This document shows positions 7,943 through 16,790 of a DNA stretch of 32,971 bases, in pieces; the first letter of the stretch is position 1; the number at the start of each line of letters is the position of its first letter. A program made the translations under genes and the position numbers. The notes under the pieces are model-generated. The model saw only the letters and a program-made list of their open reading frames with translations, had not been told where the DNA came from and searched no databases. The stretch covers positions 1 through 32,971 of the forward strand of contig JASHNS010000008.1 of the NCBI GenBank assembly GCA_030041515.1. Reading direction: 5' to 3'. This stretch comes from Acidobacteriaceae bacterium. Its GTDB lineage: Bacteria; Acidobacteriota; Terriglobia; Terriglobales; Acidobacteriaceae.

Positions 7943-7969
7943 TAATGGTCCGCCCGGAAAGTGACGATA
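7943..7969 (+). promoter_or_regulatory. Possible sigma-28-type promoter for fliD
   Basis: TAAT (7943-7946), exactly 15 bases, then GACGATAA (7962-7969): one mismatch in each box against TAAA-N15-GCCGATAA. The predicted transcription start (about 7975-7978) falls at or just before the preferred fliD ATG (7978), so the transcript would be leaderless or nearly so. It is weaker than the fliC promoter. Confidence 0.4.
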
Positions 7970-7977
7970 ACCAGGCC

Positions 7978-9372
7978 ATGAGCAATGTCGGCATCTCCTT
8001 TGGGTCTCCTACCAGCGGCCAGGGGTTTGACGTCTCCTCCACCGTCTCCGCGATGGTGGCGAACCTGCAGGCGATTGAAACCCCCTGGAAAAATCAGCTC
8101 ACCACCCTCGAATCCCAGGACACCGCGCTGACCTCGATCGGCACCGACCTCAGCAGCCTTTCCACGGCGCTCAGCTCGCTCACCGACGTTGACGGGGATT
8201 TCTCCCAGATGGAAGGGTCCAGCTCCGATCCATCCGTGGTGGATCTGACCGCGGCGAATGTCGGCGCCGTTCCCGGAACCTACACCGTCGTCGTCAGCCA
8301 GCTGGCGCAGGCATTTTCCTATCTGAGCAGCTCCATCAGCTCCACCGACACGCTCAGCGGCAGCCTCAGCATCGGAGGCCAGACCATCACCTTGTCCGAC
8401 GGCACGGCCACGGACGCCAGCGGCAACACGATCCCCCAGAACGACACCCTCTCCACGCTGGCGGCCTACATCAACGCGGGCGATTACGGCGTGACCGCGA
8501 CCGTGGTCGCCGGCTCATCCGGCTCCGAACTGGCCCTGCTGAGCGACACCAGCGGCGCCTCCGGCGCGGTCACGATCGACGCCAGCGATCTCACCGACTC
8601 CACCACCGGCAGCGCGGTCACTTTCAGCCAGCAGCAGGGCGGTCAGGATGCGGAGTTCAGCGTGGATGGCGTCTCGATGACGAATTCCTCCAACACCGTC
8701 AGCACCGGGATTCCCGGCGTCACCATGCAGCTGCTGGAGGCTTCTCCCAATGAGTCCGTCCAGGTGGAAATCGCCGCCGACACAAGTCAGGTGGAATCCG
8801 CCGTGAGCTCCTTCGTCAGCGCCTACAACACAGTGGTCGGCGATTTGAACACGCAGGAGGGCGACGATTCCTCCGGCAATCCTGAGCCGCTCTACGGCAA
8901 TCCGAACATGGCCATGATGCAGGAGCAGCTCCAGGAAGCGCTCACCTCGGGAACTGCTTCGGGAACTATCAGTTCGCTGTCCCAACTGGGGATCACGGCC
9001 AACGATGATGGAACGCTGAGCCTCGACAGCAGCACGCTGGACAGCGCGCTGACTAACAACTACCAGGACGTGGTGGGTTACTTTCAGGGAGAGAACAGCT
9101 TCGGTTTGAATCTGAGCACAGCTCTGACGAACCTGGGCAACAGCGGCCCGGACGGGCTGGTGTATCTCGCCCTGCAGCAGGATTCCACCGAAGAATCGGG
9201 ACTGAATACGAACATCACGAACGAAAACACGATCATCAGCAACGACCAGACGCAGCTGACCACGGAGCTGAACGAGGCGAACTACACGCTCCAGGAGATT
9301 CCGAGCCAGATTGACGAGGTTGACGAGCTATACAGTGCGATCACCGGCTATAACGAGAACCCCAATGGCTGA
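7978..9372 (+). CDS. fliD: Flagellar filament capping protein FliD (hook-associated protein 2)
   Basis: This 464-residue cap protein promotes flagellin assembly at the filament tip. The N-terminal FliD domain (about 10-105) has the SGQGFDVSSTVSAMVANLQAIE-like pattern. The C-terminal FliD domain (about 215-450) ends in coiled-coil helices with a Gln/Asn/Glu-rich heptad pattern (TNITNENTIISNDQTQLTTEL). An in-frame ATG at 7945 would add 11 residues (starting MVRPESDD), but family homology starts at MSNVGISFG, and a promoter-like sequence covers the upstream codons, so 7978 is preferred. No strong Shine-Dalgarno precedes either start. fliS follows after 21 bases, the usual fliD-fliS pairing. Confidence 0.92.
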   Translation: MSNVGISFGSPTSGQGFDVSSTVSAMVANLQAIETPWKNQLTTLESQDTALTSIGTDLSSLSTALSSLTDVDGDFSQMEGSSSDPSVVDLTAANVGAVPGTYTVVVSQLAQAFSYLSSSISSTDTLSGSLSIGGQTITLSDGTATDASGNTIPQNDTLSTLAAYINAGDYGVTATVVAGSSGSELALLSDTSGASGAVTIDASDLTDSTTGSAVTFSQQQGGQDAEFSVDGVSMTNSSNTVSTGIPGVTMQLLEASPNESVQVEIAADTSQVESAVSSFVSAYNTVVGDLNTQEGDDSSGNPEPLYGNPNMAMMQEQLQEALTSGTASGTISSLSQLGITANDDGTLSLDSSTLDSALTNNYQDVVGYFQGENSFGLNLSTALTNLGNSGPDGLVYLALQQDSTEESGLNTNITNENTIISNDQTQLTTELNEANYTLQEIPSQIDEVDELYSAITGYNENPNG

Positions 9373-9393
9373 CGAGGAGCAGCGGGACGAGCA

Positions 9394-9846
9394 ATGAATT
9401 ATCAGCAGCAAACCCTGGCCGGGATGAACCCGGTGGAACTGGTCGTCGCGCTCTACGACGGGATGGTGCGCTTTCTCTATCGAGCCATTTCTGCGATCGA
9501 GCAGCAGGACCCGCGCGAGCGTCGCGCCGCCGTCGGGCGCGTGCTGCAAATCCTGATGCACCTGCAGTCCAGGCTGCGCATGGACGTCGGTGGCAATTCC
9601 GCCAAAGCGCTCTCGGAGTTCTACGCTTCCATCTTTGCGCTGTGCCTGGAAGGCTCGCGTCTGGAATCCGCGGTGCGCCTGAAGGAGGCCATTGGCTGTA
9701 TCCGCGATGTCCGCGAAGCGTGGAGTGTTGCTGCTCGCGACCCGGAGGTCCTGCGCATGCTGGGCGAAAATTACGTCCCGCCAGAACAAGTGATCGCAGC
9801 CGCCAGCGCGCCCTCCGAGCAGGTCCACACCCGCTGGACCGCCTGA
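9394..9846 (+). CDS. fliS: Flagellin export chaperone FliS
   Basis: This 150-residue cytoplasmic four-helix chaperone binds the C-terminus of flagellin and prevents premature polymerisation. The family signature PVELVVALYDGMVRFLYRA is at about 11-29, followed by helices with the expected Ala/Leu/Arg pattern. The last 25 residues (PEQVIAAASAPSEQ and onward) look unstructured. It is the partner of fliC and fliD immediately upstream and is probably co-transcribed with fliD. It converges on the ABC exporter gene with only three bases between the stop codons. The ribosome site is weak (GAGGAG 14 bases upstream), so translation may be coupled to fliD. Confidence 0.92.
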   Translation: MNYQQQTLAGMNPVELVVALYDGMVRFLYRAISAIEQQDPRERRAAVGRVLQILMHLQSRLRMDVGGNSAKALSEFYASIFALCLEGSRLESAVRLKEAIGCIRDVREAWSVAARDPEVLRMLGENYVPPEQVIAAASAPSEQVHTRWTA

Positions 9847-9849
9847 CCC

Positions 9850-11613
9850 CTACCCGGAAACGGCCAGCTCTTCTTCGAGCAGCTGCTTCCGGAACAGCTC
9901 CGCGTAATAACCATTCCGCGCCAGGAGTTCGTCGTGCGTACCCAGCTCGGCGATGCGTCCCCGCACCAGCACCGCGATGCGATCGGCGTTGCGCACCGTC
10001 GAGATACGGTGAGAGATCAGGATTGTCGTCCGCCCCTGCATCACTCGCCGTAACTCCTCGAGGATGCGTTCTTCGGTATAGGTGTCCACGCTGGCCAACG
10101 CATCGTCCAGGATCAGAATTCGCGGATCGCGCACCACCGCACGCGCCAGCGCCGTTCTTTGCTTCTGCCCTCCGGAAAGCGTCAGACCCCGCTCTCCCAC
10201 CATGGTCTCGAAGCCATGCGGGAACTGCTCCACCTCCTCGCGGATGTGCGCCGCCTCCGCCGCACGCAGAACTCCAGGCATCTCCGCATGTTCAACGCCG
10301 AAAGCGATGTTCTCGCGGATCGTGGTGCTGAACAAAAAAGTCTCCTGAGGCACCAGGCCCACCGCGCGCCGCAGAGTGTCCAGCGGATACGCGCGCACGG
10401 GCCGTCCGTCCACCAGGACACTCCCCGGCGGGGCATCGTAAAGGCGCGGAATCAGGCTCACCAGCGTCGATTTTCCTGAACCGGTTGGGCCCACCAGGGC
10501 CAGGCTGCTGCCTGCGGGAACGGTCAGCGAAATCCCGTGGAGCACCTCCACCGGGTCGCCCGTTTCCACGGGATATGCAAAATGCAAATCGCGGAATTCG
10601 ACTTCTCCCCGAATCTCCGTCTCCGCGGCCACAGTCGCTCCGCGATCTTCGATGCTCGGCTCGGCGGTCAGGAGTTCGTGGATGCGCATCATCGAGGCTG
10701 TCCCGCGCTCGAACAGGTTGATCACGTAACCCAGAGCGATGATGGGCCACATCAGCATGTACATGAACATGGTGAAGGTGATGAACTGCCCGATGCCGAT
10801 GCGGTGCGCGAGCACCTCGTGGCCGCCCACCAGCAGCGCGATCACCATGGAAAGGCCGAGCACGAATTCGAGCGTCGGCCACAGCATGCCCATCAGCCGC
10901 ACCAGGCGCAGGGCGCGCCGGATGTATTCCTGGTTGGAGCGCTCGAAGGCCTGGATCTGCGCTTCTTCCTGGGCGAAGGCGCGCACCAGGCGCGCCCCGG
11001 AGAAGTTCTCCTGCGCCTGCGCGGAGATGTCGGAGAACATGGCCTGGATGCGCTCGAAGCGCTCGTGGATCTTGCGGCCCATGTACTGGATGAGGATGCT
11101 GACGAGCGGCATGGGCGCCAGCGCCGTGAGCGTCAGGAAGGGACTGATGCGCAGCAGGTAATACAGCGCCATGGCCGAGAACATGACCGTGTTGGCGGTG
11201 TACATGATGGCCGGCCCCAGCACGTTCCGCACCGCGCTCAGGTCATTCGTCATCCGCGCCATGATGTCGCCGGTGCGGTGCTCCTGATAATACGAGGACG
11301 ATTGCTTTTCGAGCTGCCGGAACAGGTCGTTGCGCAGATCGAATTCGATGTCGCGCGAGATGCCGATGAGAATCCAGCGCATCAGGTAGAGCAGGATGCT
11401 GTAGGCGATCGCGATGACGATCAGCTCGCCGGCGTAGTGGTAGATCTTCTGCCAGGTGACGCCCTTCTTCAGCATGTCGTCCCCGGCCGCGCCGAGGATG
11501 CGCGGAATCTGCACGCGGATGGCGTTAGCCGCCACCGTGCACACCGAGCCGACCACGTACCCGCGCCAGTATTTGCGCATGTAGGGCAACAGCGGATTGA
11601 GCTTCGTCCACAT
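9850..11613 (-). CDS. ABC exporter, fused membrane and ATPase domains (MsbA/MdlA-like)
   Basis: This 587-residue half-transporter has a six-helix ABC type-1 membrane domain (about 15-310) and a nucleotide-binding domain (about 337-575). Walker A is GPTGSGKST at 375-383, the Q-loop PQE is at 422-424, the signature LSGGQ at 479-483, Walker B ILILDDA at 499-505, and the switch histidine is H535. The catalytic Walker B glutamate is replaced by Asp (LDDALASVD), as in MdlA-type and other heterodimeric exporters. The gene begins 15 bases after the fused lptF-lptG gene on the same strand, so a role as lipid A/LPS flippase (MsbA-like) is plausible. Sequence alone fits a multidrug/lipid exporter; the substrate is inference. 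Confidence 0.88.
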   Translation of the reverse strand: MWTKLNPLLPYMRKYWRGYVVGSVCTVAANAIRVQIPRILGAAGDDMLKKGVTWQKIYHYAGELIVIAIAYSILLYLMRWILIGISRDIEFDLRNDLFRQLEKQSSSYYQEHRTGDIMARMTNDLSAVRNVLGPAIMYTANTVMFSAMALYYLLRISPFLTLTALAPMPLVSILIQYMGRKIHERFERIQAMFSDISAQAQENFSGARLVRAFAQEEAQIQAFERSNQEYIRRALRLVRLMGMLWPTLEFVLGLSMVIALLVGGHEVLAHRIGIGQFITFTMFMYMLMWPIIALGYVINLFERGTASMMRIHELLTAEPSIEDRGATVAAETEIRGEVEFRDLHFAYPVETGDPVEVLHGISLTVPAGSSLALVGPTGSGKSTLVSLIPRLYDAPPGSVLVDGRPVRAYPLDTLRRAVGLVPQETFLFSTTIRENIAFGVEHAEMPGVLRAAEAAHIREEVEQFPHGFETMVGERGLTLSGGQKQRTALARAVVRDPRILILDDALASVDTYTEERILEELRRVMQGRTTILISHRISTVRNADRIAVLVRGRIAELGTHDELLARNGYYAELFRKQLLEEELAVSG

Positions 11614-11628
11614 TGTTCCGCGTCCTCC

Positions 11629-13947
11629 CTACGTCGGCGTGCGCAGCAGCAGGTAGGCTCCGGCCAGCCCGAACAGAAAGTCCGGAGACCAGGCCGCCAG
11701 CATGGGCGGCAGCCAGTTCACGTCACCCATGTTCTCGAAGAGGGCGGAGACCATGTAGTAAGCGATGGCCACGCCAATCGCCACCGCGATGCCCGACAAC
11801 GAGCCGCGCCGTCCCATCGACAACGCGAACGGAATGGCCAGGACGCCCATCACGAGAGTGATCAGCGGATAGGCGAGCTTATGGTTGAGCTGCACCCGCA
11901 GCGGCACGGTGTTGAAGCCGCTTTGACGGAGCGAATGAATGTAGCTGGCCAATTCGCTGAAGCTCATCTCCGATGACTGCCGCACCTCACGCGTGAAATA
12001 GCCGGGAGGCTCGCGAATCTCTGGAAACGTGCTCACCGAAAATGGCTGGTAACTCGCGATCTCGTCGCCGGAAAATGTTCGCACCCATCCGTCCTCAAAG
12101 ACCCACGTATTCAGATGAGGCTCCCACTGGGCCGTGGAAGCAAAGATGCGCTTTTGGATCCGGAACGATCCCGGCGCAAATTCAAAAACCGTGATGTTGC
12201 CGAAGGTGTTGATGTCCGGGTCGAAGTATTCGTAATAGAAAATCCGCGCTGGTTGTCCTTTCTCCTGCGCGCCGAAGATCCATCGCCTCCCGGGGTGCTC
12301 GACGCTCTCCGGCGGCTTGCCTTTGATCACGTCGCGCAGCGCCTCCTGCCGCCGGTTAGCCTGCGGCAGATACAGCTCGTCGAAGGCGAAGAGTGACGCA
12401 GACAGGATCGCTGCGATCGCCAGCACCGGCACGGCGATACGGTAGAGGCTGATACCGGTCGCTTTCATGGCCGTGAACTCGCTGTTGCGGTTCATCACGC
12501 CGAAGACCACCAGCACCCCGATCAGCACGCTCAGCGGCGTGATCAGGTAGATCATGCTCGGCGTCAAATCGATCAGATATTCACCCACCGTCACCAGCGG
12601 CGTCTGGTTTTTAATGATGTCGCTCAGCAGCTCGAAGAACGTGAACACCAGCATCAGCATGACGAAGCTGACCAGCACCATGGCAAAGGTGCGCACGAAT
12701 TCACGAAGTACGTACTCGTCGACAATGAGCGGGAACCGCCCTCGCGGCGCGCGCCGCCGAATAACTCGCGGCGCGGGCCCCGTGACTGTCGTCACCTTCT
12801 CCGCACGCAGCCGCAGCCGGTTGCCCAGCGACTGGAGCGCGGTCAGCATCGCGCCGCCTTTCGCCATCTGCCGCAGAAGGATCACCCCAACGATCGCGAA
12901 CAGAATGTTCGCTTCCCAGACCCCGGCCCATACAGGCAGCTTGTTTTGTCGCGCCAGCGTCGTTCCGGTCGAAGAAAGGAAGTAATAGACGAAGACCAGC
13001 CCGATGGTAAGGACAAATCCAGCGCTCTTGCCCCCGCGCCGCGACGACATGCCCAGCGGAACGCCTACCAGCAGCAGCACCAGACACGCCGCCGGATAGG
13101 CCAGCCGTTTATCGAATTCGATCTGGTAGATCCGGCCGTTCTTCCCGCGAGCGTGCGCCAGCAGTTCCTGGTCATTCATGGCCAGAATCGGCGTGTCGCT
13201 GTGCCCCAGATGGACTTCTTCCTGCGCCCCGGTTTGCAGCGGCAGATCGGTCTGCGCAAAGGTGGACACCGTGTAATTGTTCGGCTGGTCCGCCGTAGTT
13301 TCGTGTTCGGTCCCGTTCCTCAGCCGCATGGTGATGGTTTGGTTCGGTCCATTCACCACGGTCGCGCTGGCCGCGGTCGTCACCTTGGGCTCGTTCGGAT
13401 CCGTCACATCGGCGAGAAATACTTTGCGCCACTCCGCCGCGTGCCTGGCTGCACGCACGTCTTCGACGTAGAGCACGTAGTCCTTGAAGTCCTCGTAAAA
13501 GACTCGTGGCTGCACCTCGAACGAGGCCTGTGCGCTGGCCAGCGCGTTCTCGTCACCGATCATCGCCGCGGTTGCCCTCGGCGCAAAGTACAGCGTGTTG
13601 GCAAGGCTCAGCAGCCACGCCGCCACGGCAACCAGTCCCACCGTCCGTACAAAGCTCCAAACGCCGATGCCCGAGGCGCGCATCGCCGTGATCTCGCTGT
13701 CCGACGCCAGCCGGCTCAGCCCCAGCAGAATGCCCACCAGCACCGCCATGGGGATGGTGAAGATCAGAATGTCCGGCAACAGAAACGCCACGATCGCCGC
13801 TACAGCACCCATCGAAGAGCTGTTGCGCACCACCAGGTCCAGCAACTCCGGCAGATACCGGATGAAAAGGACAAAGGTGAAGATCACGCCACCGATGAGC
13901 GCGTGCGACAGAACTTCCTTCAGGATGTATCGGGTGAGGATCCGCAC
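11629..13947 (-). CDS. Fused LptF-LptG LPS export permease
   Basis: This single 772-residue protein contains two consecutive YjgP/YjgQ (LptF/LptG) units. Unit 1 (about 1-360) begins MRILTRYILKEVLSHAL and has the usual helices near 15-37, 55-77, 100-120 and three more after a periplasmic beta-jellyroll (about 140-275). A basic linker (about 375-406, including RVIRRRAPRGR) leads to unit 2 (about 408-772), which repeats the pattern: DEYVLREFVRTFAMVL, helices, a periplasmic domain around 520-670, then three helices. LptF and LptG are normally separate proteins pairing with LptB2 to extract LPS from the inner membrane; fusion enforces 1:1 stoichiometry. No stop or frameshift interrupts the frame. 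The gene starts 18 bases after copA, and an ABC exporter follows. Confidence 0.9.
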   Translation of the reverse strand: MRILTRYILKEVLSHALIGGVIFTFVLFIRYLPELLDLVVRNSSSMGAVAAIVAFLLPDILIFTIPMAVLVGILLGLSRLASDSEITAMRASGIGVWSFVRTVGLVAVAAWLLSLANTLYFAPRATAAMIGDENALASAQASFEVQPRVFYEDFKDYVLYVEDVRAARHAAEWRKVFLADVTDPNEPKVTTAASATVVNGPNQTITMRLRNGTEHETTADQPNNYTVSTFAQTDLPLQTGAQEEVHLGHSDTPILAMNDQELLAHARGKNGRIYQIEFDKRLAYPAACLVLLLVGVPLGMSSRRGGKSAGFVLTIGLVFVYYFLSSTGTTLARQNKLPVWAGVWEANILFAIVGVILLRQMAKGGAMLTALQSLGNRLRLRAEKVTTVTGPAPRVIRRRAPRGRFPLIVDEYVLREFVRTFAMVLVSFVMLMLVFTFFELLSDIIKNQTPLVTVGEYLIDLTPSMIYLITPLSVLIGVLVVFGVMNRNSEFTAMKATGISLYRIAVPVLAIAAILSASLFAFDELYLPQANRRQEALRDVIKGKPPESVEHPGRRWIFGAQEKGQPARIFYYEYFDPDINTFGNITVFEFAPGSFRIQKRIFASTAQWEPHLNTWVFEDGWVRTFSGDEIASYQPFSVSTFPEIREPPGYFTREVRQSSEMSFSELASYIHSLRQSGFNTVPLRVQLNHKLAYPLITLVMGVLAIPFALSMGRRGSLSGIAVAIGVAIAYYMVSALFENMGDVNWLPPMLAAWSPDFLFGLAGAYLLLRTPT

Positions 13948-13965
13948 AGTGATTCCTCTGCCAGT

Positions 13966-16221
13966 TTACGACGGTGCGAATCTTCTGAGGCGCAGGCTGT
14001 TTGCGAGCACGCTGACCGAACTCAGCGCCATGGCTGCACTGGCGATGGCCGGGCTCAGGAGAATGCCAAAGGCCGGATAGAGAACGCCCGCCGCTATGGG
14101 AATACCCAGCAGGTTGTAGCCGAAGGCCCAGCCCAGATTCTGCCGCATGGTCCGCAACGCGCGCCGCGCCAGCAAAACCGCCTCGAGGATCTGTTGCGGC
14201 TCGCCGTGCAGCAGAATCGCGTCGCCCGCCTCACGCGCCAGGTCTGCGCCGGTGCCCATTGCCAGGCCCGCGTCCGCCTGCGAAATCGCCGCCGCGTCGT
14301 TGATGCCGTCGCCAGCCATCGCCACGCGCCGCCCCTGGCTCTGAAGGTCGCGAATCTTTTCGAGCTTTTGCTCCGGCAGCAGCCCCGCCCAAACCTCGTC
14401 AATGCCCGCGGCTCGGGCAATCGCCTGCGCTGTCGGCTGCGTATCGCCCGTCAGCATCGCGGTGCGAATACCCAGCCTCCGCAGCCCAGCGATCGCCTCT
14501 TTCGCCGACGCGCGCAGTGTGTCCCGCGCCTCGATCGTGCCGAACACCGCGCCGTCCTGCGCCACAAACATTCGCGTCGTTCCCGGCTCCGGTTCGCCGC
14601 CCGTCATCGGAGCCATGCCCATTTCCCGCAGCAGGGCCTCGTTGCCGGCTGCTGCGCTTCGCCCGTCCACGATCCCCTGGATGCCCTTGCCCGGCATCGC
14701 GCGCACCGATTCCGCTGCCTGCGCCGGCACGCCGCGATCTTCCGCCGCGCGCACAATCGCCCGCGCCAGCGGATGCTCCGACCGCCGCTCCAGCGCAGCC
14801 GCGAGCGCGAGCACCTCCTCTTCGCGGAAGCTCTGCTCCGCATGAACCGCCGTCACCAACGGTTTGCCCTCGGTCAGCGTACCCGTTTTGTCGAAGACCA
14901 CCATGTCCGCCCGCGCCACGCGCTCCAGGCCCTCCCCGCCCTTGAAGAGCACGCCCAGTTGCGCGCCGCGCCCAATCGCCACGGTCAGCGCCGCTGGAAC
15001 CGCCAGCCCCATCGCGCACGGGCACGCAATCACCAGCACCGCGACCGAAACAGCAAACGCCCGCCCCGCACCGCCACCGAACGCGATCCACGCGACAAAG
15101 GTCAGCAATGCCAGCCCCAGCACAGTCGGCACAAACACCGCGCTCACGCGATCCGCCAGTTGCTGCATCGGCGCGCGCGACCCCTGCGCTTCCTCTACGA
15201 GGCGCATCATCTGGCCCAGCACGCTGTCCGCGCCGACGGAGGTCGCCCGATACTCCAGCGCGCCGTCGAAATTCAGCGACCCGCCGATCACGCGGTCGCC
15301 CGCCTGCCGCACCACCGGAACCGATTCGCCCGTGATCAGCGACTCATCGATCGAGCTCACCCCCGACAGCACCACCCCGTCCACCGGCACGCGCTCCCCC
15401 GGCCGCAGCACCACAACGTCTCCGGCGACCACCTCAGCCAGCGGCAGGTCCATCTCGTTCCCGTTGCGCAATACCCGTGCCTGCTGCGGCTGCAGTCGCA
15501 TAAATTCGTGCAGCGCGTCCAGGGTGCGCCGCTTGGCGCGCGCATCCAGCCATCGCCCCAGCAGCAAAAACCCAAGGATCAGCAGCACCGCGTCGTAATA
15601 CACATCCGCGCGCAGCCCATACCGCACAAAGATTCCAGGCGTCAGAGTCGCCGCCAGCGAATAGACGAATGCCGCGCCGGTGCCCAGCGCGACCAGCGTA
15701 TTCATGTTGGTTCCGCGGTGGATCGCCGCCGTCCACGCCTGGCGGTAGACGATCCCGCCGCCCCAGATCATTCCCGGCACCGTGATCACCAGCATCAGCC
15801 ATTCGAGCGCGCGATGCGGAGGCCCTCCAGTGCCCAGCCACCCCGGCGCATTGGCCAGCACCATCACCACTGTGCCGGCCACCAGCGTAAAAACTGCTTT
15901 CGCACGCAACCTGCCTTCGTCGCCCGGCTGGTCCACGCTCGGCGCACCCGCCTCCGCAGGCATCGCCGCGTCGTAGCCCGCCTCGCGCACCGAGGCGATC
16001 AGAGCCTCCGGCTTCGTCAGGCTCGCATCGAAGCTCACCCGCGCGGAATTTGTCAGCAGGTTGACGTTGGCTTCGCACACGCCGGGTGTGCCGCGCAGGG
16101 CGCGCTCCACGTGGCCCTGGCACGCCGCGCAGCTCATGCCCATCACCGGCAGCGTCACCGTGCGCACCCCCGCGCTCTTTGCCGCGGCGGTTTCCGGTTT
16201 CTCCACGCTGCTCGTGGGCAT
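13966..16221 (-). CDS. copA: Copper-translocating P1B-type ATPase
   Basis: This 751-residue inner-membrane pump exports Cu(I) from the cytoplasm. An N-terminal heavy-metal-associated domain (about 20-88) has the MSCAAC motif with C31 and C34. The actuator TGES is at 298-301, the transport-site CPC at 400-402, the phosphorylation motif DKTGT at 444-448 (D444), SEHPLA at 481-486, TGD at 591-593 and the hinge GDGIND at 637-642. The late helices carry YN (GYNLLG) and the MxxSS motif (MALSSVSV), which mark the Cu(I) subgroup P1B-1. Eight helices are expected. The HMA chaperone gene ends one base before its start and a two-component system lies upstream, suggesting a copper-responsive operon. Some P1B-1 pumps also handle silver. 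Confidence 0.95.
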   Translation of the reverse strand: MPTSSVEKPETAAAKSAGVRTVTLPVMGMSCAACQGHVERALRGTPGVCEANVNLLTNSARVSFDASLTKPEALIASVREAGYDAAMPAEAGAPSVDQPGDEGRLRAKAVFTLVAGTVVMVLANAPGWLGTGGPPHRALEWLMLVITVPGMIWGGGIVYRQAWTAAIHRGTNMNTLVALGTGAAFVYSLAATLTPGIFVRYGLRADVYYDAVLLILGFLLLGRWLDARAKRRTLDALHEFMRLQPQQARVLRNGNEMDLPLAEVVAGDVVVLRPGERVPVDGVVLSGVSSIDESLITGESVPVVRQAGDRVIGGSLNFDGALEYRATSVGADSVLGQMMRLVEEAQGSRAPMQQLADRVSAVFVPTVLGLALLTFVAWIAFGGGAGRAFAVSVAVLVIACPCAMGLAVPAALTVAIGRGAQLGVLFKGGEGLERVARADMVVFDKTGTLTEGKPLVTAVHAEQSFREEEVLALAAALERRSEHPLARAIVRAAEDRGVPAQAAESVRAMPGKGIQGIVDGRSAAAGNEALLREMGMAPMTGGEPEPGTTRMFVAQDGAVFGTIEARDTLRASAKEAIAGLRRLGIRTAMLTGDTQPTAQAIARAAGIDEVWAGLLPEQKLEKIRDLQSQGRRVAMAGDGINDAAAISQADAGLAMGTGADLAREAGDAILLHGEPQQILEAVLLARRALRTMRQNLGWAFGYNLLGIPIAAGVLYPAFGILLSPAIASAAMALSSVSVLANSLRLRRFAPS

Positions 16222-16431
16222 TTATTTCTCCACGGCTGTTACTGGATAGCCCATCTCCTCGAGCGCGCCCACCAGCGTTTCATCCGGCATCTCTTCGGGC
16301 GCCTGCATGCGCGCCGCACCGATGCGCACTTCCCCCACCTTCACGCCGCTCAGCTTGCCCAGCCTTTGGCTCACACGCCGCACGCAGCTGTCGCAGTGCA
16401 TGTTGCCGATTCGCAGCGTCACTTCCCGCAT
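16222..16431 (-). CDS. Heavy-metal-associated (HMA) domain protein, CopZ-like copper chaperone
   Basis: This 69-residue cytoplasmic ferredoxin-fold metallochaperone has the metal site MHCDSC (C13 and C16), then the usual alpha-beta pattern ending in EEMGYPVTAVE. It presumably delivers copper to the ATPase encoded directly after it, with no bases between stop and start. A GTG at 16440 is in frame, but ATG 16431 is better placed, five bases after the AGAGGTGA ribosome-binding sequence. The loop PEEMPDETL is a normal HMA feature. The metal identity is inferred from the neighbour; mercury-binding MerP-like proteins share the fold, but no mer genes are present. Confidence 0.9.
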   Translation of the reverse strand: MREVTLRIGNMHCDSCVRRVSQRLGKLSGVKVGEVRIGAARMQAPEEMPDETLVGALEEMGYPVTAVEK

Positions 16432-16492
16432 GATTCTCACCTCTCCTTACCATCGTAGATGCGGCAGGGCTCCCGGGGACTCACAACCCGGC

Positions 16493-16786
16493 CTACGGTC
16501 GAACGGCCACCACCAGCGCCAGGCTCACCACGCTCAGCACCACCGCCCACCACGACAGGCGCTTCTCGTCTTCCCAGATCAGCGCACCGACGCCCAGCAA
16601 CAGCGCTACCGGTGCAAACATGTAGCAGGCATACGCCGCGCCCTCCACCCACCACTGCGACGCATAACGCAGATTAAAGTGCGAAGCCAGCAACAGAGCC
16701 AGCCACAGCCAACCCAGACCCAGGATCGCCAGGGCCGCCGTTGCCATGGGGTTCACATGAATTGCCTCTTTCATGCCGCTGCGCAT
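16493..16786 (-). CDS. Small three-helix membrane protein, unknown function
   Basis: This 97-residue protein has hydrophobic segments at about 13-36, 50-72 and 78-97, and a charged WEDEKR turn between the second and third. No cysteine or methionine cluster suggests direct copper binding, though W, Y and H residues are frequent. It lies between the response regulator (four bases upstream) and the HMA chaperone on the same strand, so it is likely part of the same transcript. An alternative ATG at 16774 would shorten it by four residues and has better spacing from AAGGA. No family is recognised. Confidence 0.65.
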   Translation of the reverse strand: MRSGMKEAIHVNPMATAALAILGLGWLWLALLLASHFNLRYASQWWVEGAAYACYMFAPVALLLGVGALIWEDEKRLSWWAVVLSVVSLALVVAVRP

Positions 16787-16790
16787 TCCT

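Noticed and set aside
11629-13947. lptF and lptG as two genes joined by a sequencing error
   Set aside because: The frame continues through a basic linker with no stop or start features between the halves, and both halves are complete, so a true fusion is simpler.
12946-16458. 1170-codon open frame on the plus strand opposite copA and lptFG
   Set aside because: It is Arg/His/Gln-rich low-complexity translation with no domain pattern, lying antisense to two genes with complete family motifs; long shadow frames are expected at this GC content.
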